Position numbers and translations under genes: made by a program
In this document: positions 27,129 through 38,100 of the stretch, piece by piece
Position numbering within the stretch: position 1 is the stretch's first letter
Layout of the letters: each line of letters opens with the position of its first letter
The notes under the pieces: generated by a model
Database searches by the model: none
What the model saw: only the letters and a program-made list of their open reading frames with translations
What the model was told of the DNA's origin: nothing
Assembly: GCA_964007475.1 (NCBI GenBank)
Contig: OZ023274.1
Span: 89,303,213 to 89,367,212 of the forward strand
DNA length: 64,000 bases
Direction of reading: 5' to 3'
Origin: Hybos culiciformis
Lineage: Eukaryota > Arthropoda > Insecta > Diptera > Hybotidae

Positions 27129-30100
27129 TTGAATTTATAATAATTTTTAAGTTTTTCGAAAGCAAACATAAAAACAAATTACTAGCATCATTTTTGATTT
27201 ATTAATAATTTTAATTCAAAAAAAGAATCATTAAAAATTTTAATTTAAATTTTTGCATCAATTGTTATAACTTTACTTTCGTATAAAAAGAAAATAATTT
27301 ATGTACTTGTACACCTTAATTCTCAAAAAAAGAATTTACCAAATATCTAAATTTTTAGATACTTTAACACTTTAGTGCATTTTTTTTAAATAAGTAAAAA
27401 AACAAGGATTTACTTTTTTTTGGCATAACACAAAAACTTTGAGCTTAAATCTAAAAAGTATAAGTGGAATCAAAATTAGAAACACTGTATTAATAAATTA
27501 TATATATTTTTTACATAGCAAAAAAAAACATTGTTTGTGTTGGGAAAGTTTTGGAAGTGCATTCGTGAAAAATTCCTTTGTATAAATATACAATGAAAAT
27601 ATTCTATATTTTATTTATTAGTTTCACAAAATCTTTGTACATATCTAATTTTACTTTTCAATTAAATTGATAAGCTAAAGCTCATGCCTGCCAATTATTT
27701 CTTCTTACATAAATGTGGATATAGGATAAATTAATAATTACTTGAACAACATTTACAAAAACCATGAGCATGAATTATACAAAATTATCAAAGGCATTTG
27801 CTTTTAGAAAATTCCAAAATTGACAATGATGTTAGAGTCATTAAATTAATAAAAGAAATCACCTACATCTCAAATAAAAAAATTCTTGGGAGACAGTAAT
27901 ACATATTATGTATTATTTAGCTTTTCAACTAGTTATAAAATGGTTAAATCCCAATAATAAATACAAAATTATTTTTTAAAAAATTTTATTGTACGTACTA
28001 CTTGAAATGTAGGAATTAACAAAAGGATATTGACTTTAAACAAAATTAGAATTAGAATATGTTTTGCTTGTGATTAAATAAAGATTTTCCGAAACTAAAT
28101 TTTTGAATGTTTTTTCTGTCGCCGGGAATTTGAATACTGAATTACTGCGTATCCGGGATACTGATTATATCAATTTTTTTTTTTTTAAGAATATGAAACA
28201 ACAAAAATTCAGAAAATCTATTTAAAAGCCTATGAAAACAGATACTAATGAGCTTGAAATGAAAATAGGGAACATGTGTATGTTAATAAATAATAATACC
28301 AAAATAATTTTTACTTTACATGTGGAGATTTTAATTTTTTTTAATACGAATGTACCTTCCACTAAAACAAATTTTATAATAGAAAACCATTTGCTTTTAG
28401 ATATATATAATCAATTTAATATGATAATATAATACTTACTATTTATTTATGAAATATAATTATAAAATTTCAATAAATAATTAAAAAAATACAATTTTAA
28501 TAAAATTACTTTACTTTTGGTTTTTTTTTTGTCAAAAAACAATAAAGGATTTGTTTCTATTTTTAAAATTTTTTTTTTTTACATTATTAGAATTTTTTTA
28601 TATTTTTCGTTAATTTATGTAAAGATTTAGGTTTGACTTGGATTTCATGAAAAATTCTAACGATATCTAAACCGAAATAATTGAAAGGCTACCATTTTAT
28701 TTCCTTGATTACTTAATGTACAGTACAGTAAATTTTGCGATTAACCAAATACATAGAAAAGGAACCTCATGAATAATAATCTATATTCTTACGGTTAAAT
28801 TTATATAATCAATCTCGACTCATGCTGTACATTGGACTAAGTCCTTAATTAAATATAATTTTATTTATTTAAAATTTAAATTGTTTTTCGCAATAAAAAA
28901 AAAAATGCCTCCTAGAAAAAAAGCACATAAACTAAAGGTTTTAACAATTATAAATTTTAAGAAAAAACTAGTTAATTTAATTCATTAAATTTATTTAATT
29001 TTTTTTTTTTCAGAAGAGAATATAATTTTTTTTTTTTTAAACCAGAATGTGAAGTTGATAATTTAGTTTAAAAATTATCTAGTTATCATTTAAAAAAAAA
29101 AAATTATAATAATAATTGCATTATAAAAGCTCTTGAAAATATAAATAAATTAATATCAAAATATATAGAGAAATCTCAATTGTGTTTTTATAATGTTATT
29201 CAACTTTAGTAGCCACAAATTTATAAGAAATTTAGTTTGATTATGATTATTAAATTATCTTAACGTTTGTGGCTGTGAATATAACTTTTTTTTTTCAATG
29301 TTTAACGACAATGTGTGTATATTTTATTATTAAGACACCTATGTAATTTTAATTATTATTTTTTAGTTAATTTTTAGGTTAAAGCGTTAATGAAAGTGAA
29401 TTGAATAAAGATTGAATTAATGAAAATAATGTGGTTTTTTTTTTGATACTTTTAAGTTTAAAGTTAAAATTAAAAAATAATAATGTACTTTACCTTAAAT
29501 AGAACAAGGAATTAAAACTGATAATTAATTAAAATTTATAAATATAAGTAAATATAATGTAATGTTAATTAAGTGTATTTCTGAATATTAATATGATAAA
29601 TTTTATTTTTTTTTGTTTCATTTCTTAATTATTATTTTTTTTTTGTTTTTTAAGTTATCTGTGTCTATAAAACTGAAAGAAATAACAATAAAAAAATTAT
29701 TTAAAATAAAAAAAATCTGTTTGCATCCTATTTTAGTATCAAATTAATTATATACCTAATTACCTATATCCTAATGCATAAAAATAAAATCAAAAAATTC
29801 AAACTTATAAAATTAATAAAATCGATATAATAAAAAAAAATTATTTCAGGATTAGAAATTTTTAATAATTATATTTTAATTGAAAATAAAACAAATACGG
29901 TAATACCCATAGATATATTATACAACTAGATAAAATCCATACTATGTTTTCTATAGAAAAGCATAAATTTTTTTGAGTCCAGCATAACAGAGAGTCAGAG
30001 AGTCAAATAACATTAAACAGTTGACCATGCTTCATACAGAATTTTTTTAATTAAAGCTATTGTACACGAATATTTGAAAACTAGACTTCATTATAAGAGT

Positions 30101-31580
30101 GTAAACCTCAAATTTGAGGTGTAAAATTCTTAGATCACGCTTAACAAAAATAATTTATTTTCCATGGCAATAATATTTTTTTCATGTATTATTTATATAA
30201 TGTTCTTTTTTTTTATATCTTTTTATTAGTTAAATTTATATTTTAAACCTCTGAATATTATATAATTTTCTGTTTATGAATTTTATATTTTACAACTAAA
30301 AGTTATTAATTGTTATTTATCGATGAATTTTTTTCTCAAATTAATGTTAATAATTTATTTAGGGTTCAAACTTTAAATTTGTTTTAAAATGCAACATTCA
30401 AAAGAGAAGTTTTTAGATTTATTTTATGAAATTTATTTTTGCTGATAAATATCATAAAAATTTTCATCAATGCAAATAATTTGTTATCATCATTTTCATA
30501 ATTTGTACTTTTTATATTTTTTCAAACGACAACACTTTTTTTATATCAATGTTTTCTAATATTGAATTTTTAGAGTTAAATGAAGCTAAAACATGAGATT
30601 CTATAAGGGCGGACTCCAGAGATAAATTTAATTTTAAGTTTAAATGTATTCGGATGAAGTAGCGAATAGAATGAATAGAAAGATGTCTATTAGGTTCAAG
30701 AATTCGGACTGAGGGCAGAAAATGGATCTCCATGAAAATTGGTAGGTATATAAGGATAATGTCCTCCGATTGTGACCAAGGAAGTGAAACGGAAAGTGAA
30801 TGTCTATCAAAAATGGTGTATGAATAGAGAACGGTCGTATTACCTAATATTATAAAAAAAAAAAAGATATTTAAATTGAAATGTTCGAAACGGGTTCCAT
30901 ACTACTTTATTTATAAGATATGTACTGTTCTATATTTTTTATTGTTAAATTTTACAAGTTGAAAGTTTTGTTGGCTCAATTTTTCTTCGTAAGTTATAAA
31001 CCTACATTTAGTTAATTTTGCTCGTTCTTATAATTATAATAATTTAAATCACGGTATAATTTGTAGGTATCTCAAAATAATTGAAGATTTTGAAATGAGT
31101 AAATTAACACATACTAAAACAATAAATATTGAAACTCATCATCGTTGTCCTTTGCACAAATAATGTGTCTTTCTGTTATGAGATTGTAACCCAAAACACT
31201 TACTAGATACTTACTTCAAAATATTTACAATAGCCAGTCGTTCTGACTGGGGGTTAGGAAATAATTTTGCCTCATGTTTTTTGTTGTTGCAAAAATTCCA
31301 AATTTTTTTTCGGTAAATTAAAACGGTTTTTTTTTGTATAATGCCACGAAACTATTTCACGTAGACTCTCTGTTTTGACTACCTTTCTCATAATTTATAA
31401 TTTTCCCATATATATTTCGTTATAGTTTTTTGATATTCTTGTAATACTCGCTATGGGTCTTAGATACCTACATACCAAAATTTTACAAACTTAGGAAGTA
31501 AATTTTTGGGGGACAATTTTCTACTTTACATGTAGATATACAAGTATTACGAAAAGATCGTATATTTTGGCGAAGTGCAA
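27129..31580. other. mrj-like 3' UTR followed by AT-rich non-coding stretch
   Basis: AATAAA-type signals are abundant, for example in AATAAAG near 28077, so the polyadenylation site cannot be fixed. Beyond that I see no coding sequence. A slightly less AT-rich block at about 30600-30840 gives a 73-codon minus-strand frame with no family resemblance. Confidence 0.5.
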
Positions 31581-32190
31581 TAACTCATCGGTACTTAACT
31601 AATCGGTCGATTTTGGATAAGTTATATCCGTTTTAACTCATCCGAAAATTGGCCGATGATTTATATCCTTTGCAATGCACATAACACATCCATCGCTGAT
31701 AAGTTATGTGCTTTCAGAAAAATAAAACTGATCTCAGGGTTACCAACCTTTTCAAATGTTTCCCCCCAAAAAAATAAAATTTCCCCCTAAAAAACCCCTA
31801 AATTTTTTTTTATAGATATTATAACAGCTATACTTATATACCTATGAGGATTTCAAATAGATGATTGAAGAAAAATATATAACGCACATCGTAAATTATA
31901 TAAATAATAAAATTATTTATTTATAATAAAATTAGCAAATAAGGTATCTTATGAAATGCAATCAAAAATATTACAAATGTCATCTAAATCTTCGCTTTTA
32001 AGATCATACATCATACCCCTAAAAAAACTCCTGAAACAAATTACCCCCTAAAAATCCCTCTGTCAACAAAAAAACCCCTAAATCTAGGGGGAAAACCCCT
32101 AAGTTGGTAACGCTGACTGATCTGGCAACTTTTTCGGATGACATATCTTTTTAAAACACATAACTCATCCGCAAAATTATGAGCGAACAT
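31580..32190. repeat. Dispersed repeat copy 1, interrupted by a hAT MITE
   Basis: Sequence on both sides of the MITE (31580-31734 and 32124-32190) matches an uninterrupted repeat copy at about 38005-38235: both have ACTTAACT(A/C)ATC, CCGAAAATTGGCC, GATTTATAT, AAAATAAAAC, then after the insertion point AAACACATAACTCA. A third partial match lies at 38273-38335. The nature of the older repeat is unknown; it contains several ATAACTCATC-like words in both orientations. Confidence 0.65.
31735..32115. mobile_element. hAT MITE, copy 1 (381 bp), 8-bp TSD
   Basis: The ends are CAGGGTTACCAACCTT and AAGTTGGTAACGCTG, inverted repeats of the kind used by hAT elements. The octamer ACTGATCT is duplicated exactly on both sides (31727-31734 and 32116-32123). 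The subterminal regions are rich in CCCCTAAA words. A nearly identical copy is at 56806-57187. There is no coding capacity, so movement would depend on a transposase encoded elsewhere. Confidence 0.92.
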
Positions 32191-32330
32191 TGTCGCCGCA
32201 GGCTGCGGACCGCCCGCCCAGTGGGATTTGCGGCGCCTGATGGCAGTCAGTGGGATTTGCAGTAACGGGTGTCCCAGAACGAGAGCAGGGTGAGGGCTGC
32301 GGGCGGGCGGACTGGTGGTTGGTCTAATAT
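32165..32330. repeat. GC-rich hairpin-forming patch
   Basis: An abrupt GC-rich block in an AT-rich region. It contains the inverse pair ACCGCCCGCCCAG and CTGCGGGCGGGCGG about 90 bp apart, the local palindrome CCGCAGGCTGCGG, and two copies of CAGTGGGATTTGC at about 32218 and 32248. The minus strand is open here for 99 codons (32041-32340), but the product is Pro/Arg-rich and partly overlaps the MITE, so it is not called as a gene. Confidence 0.5.
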
Positions 32331-33430
32331 TTGTTCGCACCTAAAAATATTTCCGGAAAAAAAAGGGAAATTTCCATTCTAAAAGTACTTTTCATATTTG
32401 ATAATTGGAAAGAATTAAGGGCATTACAGAAAAAAATAGATGCGAATAAGGTATAAAAATAAGTAAATTCTTTATTTGAGACTTTTTTGTTCACATTTCC
32501 ATTTATGGTTTTTTTCTTACAAATAATTAATACATACCAAACCAATAACATACATAGAATGAAATGTGTTGCCCTTGTTTTTGAACTATTACTACTTAGG
32601 TTTACATTCGCAAAAATTAATATGGGATTCGCATTATAGCTTTAGAACTTGCATAATGCTTATCCTACATTAAGAACTTGCATAAGATCATTTTTTCCCA
32701 CATAAAAAAATAATCATAAAAGAACTTGTATATACTCTTAAGCTTGATTTAAGCGCGATTTACATGATGACTAAAAAAAAGATCTCAAAACAAAACAGGA
32801 GAGAAGATACAAAAACTAATGTGTTAGAGCAGTACAAACAGCATAATCTTTTCTTTTTTTTTGGTGCCTGTTTTTTGTAATCTTTTTTTATAGGAAAAGA
32901 CACCAAAAAAAAAAAAGATGAAATAGTTCATCTTTTTTTATAGTTTACGTCTTTTTATCAATCGCCGACAAGTTTTTGGCTGCGGCGACGCGCTTAAAAA
33001 AAAAACTCAGCGACGGTGGGCGTTACCGGATGCTAAAAAAAAAGCAAAAAAAAAAAAACGAAAGAGCAAAAAAAAAAAACGAAAAAAAAAAAAAACGAAA
33101 AAAAGAAAATTAACCAAAAATATATTAGAAAAATTTTTAGCACACCGATACAAAATATAAAAATGCGGCGCAAGGCGTACGCACTGAAATCTCGACAAAA
33201 ATGTTTTGCGACGGCGAACCAAAAAATGGTTTGCGGCGGTCAGCGCGTCTGCTAGGCGCGTAAATGAAATTTATGGCATAATTTGAATTTTATAGCTTCT
33301 GACAATTTTTATTGTGTTGTCTTTTACTACAAAAGGAAAAAAATAATAAAATTTCTGTCTACTTCTTTCATATGTTTGTTGTTGTTGTTTATTTATCGTT
33401 TTCTCGTTCTATTTTGACTAAAAAAAGATT
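32330..33430. other. Non-coding stretch with A-tract hairpins and GC-rich words
   Basis: Inverted pairs such as TTTTTTTTTGGTGCCT and GACACCAAAAAAAAAAAAG occur at 32850-32920. At 32965-33260 GC-rich words (GGCTGCGGCGACGCGC, GTTTGCGGCGGTCAGCGCG) alternate with poly-A runs. No protein-like frame is present; the open frames at 33007-33222 are homopolymer translations. Confidence 0.45.
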
Positions 33431-33450
33431 ACAAGATTACAAATTAGCCA

Positions 33451-33693
33451 TTGTATAAATCACGCTTTAATCAGCTAACTTTAGAATTTTCTAAATTTTT
33501 AGCTGAAGAAAATAAACTATTGTCTGGCATCACCAATAAAATAAGCAAAAAGAAGAGCAAAATAAACAAATCACAATACACCCCATTTAGACATAAACAA
33601 AATATATCTAGACTTGCATTGAAAGAAAAAAAATTCAGCACAAAATTGAAAACATATGAGTGGGTTTTTTTAAAAGTACATTTTTTTTTGTAG
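33451..33693 (+). CDS. Weak open frame, unrecognised
   Basis: An 80-codon frame whose product is Lys-rich and helical-looking (for example KSRFNQLTLEFSKFLAEE). I do not recognise it. It has no clear promoter, ends in low-complexity sequence, and could be a decayed exon or chance. Part of its 3' end (ACATATGAGTGGGT) is repeated at about 34168, which argues for repeat-derived sequence rather than a gene. Confidence 0.12.
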   Translation: MYKSRFNQLTLEFSKFLAEENKLLSGITNKISKKKSKINKSQYTPFRHKQNISRLALKEKKFSTKLKTYEWVFLKVHFFL

Positions 33694-35141
33694 TGAACTT
33701 TTATATAGGTTTAAATATAACTATTTATATTCACAAAATACATGAAATGCTGAAACTTGAAATCTACCAGACAAGACCAGACTAAAAATTATTTCGCGGC
33801 AGAAATTCAATAAATTGATATTATTTTCTGGTTTGTGAATAATTTAATTTATTTTTATTTAAATTTTTTTTGTTACAAATATAATTTGTGTGTATATATG
33901 AAATTACTTTGGTTTTTTTTTTGTTTAATAAAAATGTAACATAAATACCTAATTTGGTTTTAGAATTTTCTTTGTAATTTTTTTTATTTATACTATCCTC
34001 ATAATTTTAGTTTACTATGTAGGTACACACTTTCTGAAATTTTCTTCTTGCAAATAAATTTATTTTAGGTATTTTAAGTTTTTATTTATTGCTGCACGGA
34101 TACTCTTATACTCATTCCCTAAATTTTACAAAAAATAACAACAAATTTAAACAAAATTAATGTCAGAAAACATATGAGTGGGTCTTTTTGATTTCAAAAT
34201 TTGCTGAAAAAATAATTTTAAAATCCCATATGAAAAAAAGAGAAAAAAGATGATATTGCCAGTCTATATCTATTTCGTCTATGCATTTAGATCGATCGAA
34301 ATCACAATCATTGATAGAATCATGGTAGGTTCACTTAGAACAAAATTAATTTCAGTTTTCATAATGTGTTTCACCTTTCAACCACATGCGGCGCTCTTGT
34401 TTGTTTACGTTTTGTTTTATTGTCAACCCAGCCGGCTGAGCTTTTTTTCTTATTTATTATTTTTTTTGAAATAAAAGCGTTTGGACGTGTAGGTGATTTA
34501 TTTTGAGAAAAAATTATAAATATCTGGTAGAAATAAATAAATAACTAAATAAATAAAAAAGTTGAATATATTTGAATTTTAATTGTGGATTTTATTTAAA
34601 AAAAACAAAAACAAAGTTGGATTTATTGGAATTTAAGTTAATTTAAGATTAATAAAAATAATAATAATAATAAATTTAAGATTATACATTTAATTTATTA
34701 AATAATAATTATTGCAATAAAATAAATAGAATTTTAAGTGAAAATGTTAGAACACAATGTGATATAAACTAAAAAAATTAAGAAAATAAAAAATTTGCTA
34801 TAAAAATAAATTTATCTTTTATTCATAATCTCCTTTTTTTCCTGCAAATTTGAATTTTAATAATTTTATTTGAAATATTAGAAATAAATTGCCACCTACA
34901 AAAATTTTATTTTTTTAGTTCACCTTCCCTCCACAAATCCACCAAGCGCTGTAGTAGATCTTTTGAGTGGGCCATCTATTACTATATCTTATCTATGGAT
35001 AGAATCACACATAATAACATAATAATTTATAAAGCGGCAATTTCATGTTTTGTTAAAAATAAAAATAAAAATTAAGAAGTAAATATTTATTTTTAACTAT
35101 AATTTTTATAAAAAAAAAAGTAAAAATAAAAAATAGGTAAT

Positions 35142-38100
35142 ATGACAGAAGAAAAAATTGAGGTTCCAATATTTTCTAATCCATTTAATATATCGATAAA
35201 TCCTCCTCTCCCCTCAATTAATTTGAGTTTGGATCCAAAAGATTTCACTGATAATGAAGTATGCATTCATGGACGAATTGTGGAAAATGAATATAGAAAA
35301 TCAGCTGAGGTGAGACTATTAATTTTCTTTATTTTTAGTTAATAACACCATTCATTTGTTAGAGATGGTCAGTTTTCCTAAAATATTAGAACTTGGTAAG
35401 TTAGTCTTAAAAGTCTAGATTAGAAAATAGTGGTATTTATAATAATTTTAAAAGGCAAATTAACTAAATTTTCATTCAAAATATATAAATAAATAACATA
35501 TATGTAGGTAGGTCGTTGTTGAAATTTTAAGTTTCGAGAAGGAGGTAGGTAGACTAAGGTACCTACCTAGATAGGAAAAGTACGTAGGTAAGGTACATAA
35601 CTATTAAAAATATTTTTTTATGAGAAGCTTTATCCCTGCTCGGCCATCAAAGTCTCAAAAGTCGATTTCCGAAGGTTTGAATTTTTTTATTTTTCTAAAT
35701 TAATTAAAATACTAAAAGTATTAGGTATCAATGAGAGCCGATCTAATGCCCGGAGTCAAGAATCCCGAAAGTACGAAATCCCGGAATTTTTGTTTTCCCC
35801 GTTTACAAAATCCCGGAAATCACATTCCCGGAAGCTAATATCCCGGAAATCACAATCCCGGATTCTGAAATCCCGGAAGTTAAAATCCCGGAGACGAAAT
35901 CCCGGAAGTAAAAATCCCGAAAACACTAGATCCCGGAACCTGAAATCCCGAAAAGACGTAATCTCGGAGGTTTAAATCTCTAAGGCCCCGCAGGAACACT
36001 TCAGCTCTCGTAGCAATGGACTATGTTGCGATAAAAATAGGGTTTTAATCCCTGAAGACACACGAAAAGACTTTGGCTCGCGTAGCCGTGTGTTAGGTTT
36101 AGAAAAAGGAGGTTTTAATCCCTGAAGTCCCGAAGAGACACGCGAAAAGACTTTGGCCCGCGTAGCCATGGGTTATGTTGCGAAAAAGGAGGTTTTAATC
36201 CTTGAAGCCCCACAGGGACACACGAAAAGACTTTGGCTCGCGTAGCCATGGGTTAGGTTGCAAAAAAGGAGGTTTTGATCCCTGAAGCCCCGCAGTTAAT
36301 TTTTTCTTCCAAATTAAAATTTCCAAGATTTTGTCCCTGCGGCTTTCATTTCGCGGTTATAACAAAAATTTTTGTTATAACCGCGAAATGATAAAAATCG
36401 AAATTTTGTGTTTCGCGGTTATAACAAAAATTTTTGTTATAACCGCGAAACGAAATTTTTTCAATTTTTTGCCATATTTTTTCGCGGTTATGACAAAAAA
36501 AAATATAAGACATTTTTCGCGGTTATGACACTTTTATTTTTTATTTCGCGGTTATGACAAAAAAGTTTCGCGGTTATGACATTCGCGTTTATGTCATGTA
36601 GCCACCGCGAATTCGCGGTTATGACAAAAATAAAATTAGTTTCGCGGTTATAACAAAAATTTTTGTTATAACCGCGAAACTCATACAAATTCTAGTTTCG
36701 CGGTTATGACAAAAATTTTTCGCGGTTATTACATTCGCGGTTATGTCAGTTCACCCAAATAACACACATTTAAATAAACATAAGAGAGTCTAAATTGTGA
36801 TCAAAATAATCGTGGATTTTAATCAGCTTTTTTATCATAGATTCATAAAGTAGGGTTACACTGGATTTTTTTTACTGGCTTGACGAAGATAGTAAGTAGT
36901 TCAATGTATTGGTGAAATTTTATTATTTTATTAATTGTCAATTTACTATCTTCTCTACTGGCAGGATTTAAATCAAGACAGTTGAGAAGATAGTTGAATA
37001 AATAGTCACAGTCAGAAAAAAAGAACAATTAATTTTTTTTACTATTGCATGGAAAATAAAAAATTTATGCCTTGTTTTTTAGTATCACTATACTAAAAAA
37101 AAAAAACAGTAAAATGAAAACATGATAAAAATCTAGAAATCAGGATAGTAAAAAAACACCCAATCATCTTCTAACAAACACAGATAAAAATCAAATACAA
37201 TGATCTACTATCCGGATAGTTTACTAGCCAGTCTAATTTCACACTACCCCCAGTTAGGTAACTAGGTACTTATTGTATTTTATTATTTTGAAAAATTGTG
37301 AAATTGAAGAATCGTTGTTTTGAGACAAGAACGATTAAATAATTTCAATTTCACTAACCATTCAACGTCATGAACCATACAGTTAAACTACTGTTGGGAA
37401 CTAAAGCAATCAAAAGTTTGTTTGCATTTTTACTTGATAATACAATTTGCGTGGACTTCAATCGAACATTTAATAAGGGCAGAAAAATTTTTCAAATGTT
37501 ACATTTCTGAAAACACACAAAAAAAAATTAAAAGGTACCTAGTCCATATTCAAAATCTTTAGATATTAACTTGGAAGCACCTACAAATCAGTTATTGGTA
37601 CTCTACTGTTTTTAATTTACATTAACCATATTAAAAATGGCATTTTTTTTATTGAAACAAAATTGTTGGCTGATGATGCTTCAATAATTTTAATTTCTAG
37701 TTGAAGAAAATGAAATTTAACTTAAGATTAAAATAGAGAAGGGTTTAGTTAAGAGCAAGCAAGCTAATAATTTGAAATTAAATGTCAAGTATAACGAATT
37801 AATTTCTGAAACAAATTATTTGAAATTTATCGCTGTCGTATTTAACTATTTTGTTCGTATTATCACAGAGAAATATAGTATACATAGAGGGATAATTTTA
37901 TACAACTTTTTTAGTATGCCGTTCAGCTCCATTTGATAGTATTTCTAAAAATGTGCGTAAATTGAAACAGAATCTTTGCAAACTATAAAATGAAGCTAAT
38001 CCCCGCTATTTCGGCACTTAACTCATCCGTCGATTTTCCATGAGTTGTTCCAAATTAATTTATCCGAAAATTGGCCAATGATTTATATTCTTTTTAATCG

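Noticed and set aside
32041..32340. Minus-strand 99-codon Pro/Arg-rich frame
   Set aside because: It runs through the GC-rich hairpin patch into the end of the hAT MITE and its TSD; the openness reflects composition.
36331..36688. Frames on both strands rich in RGYNKNFCYNRE repeats
   Set aside because: They are translations of the CGCGGTTATAACA palindrome array; the same peptide appears on both strands because the DNA is palindromic.
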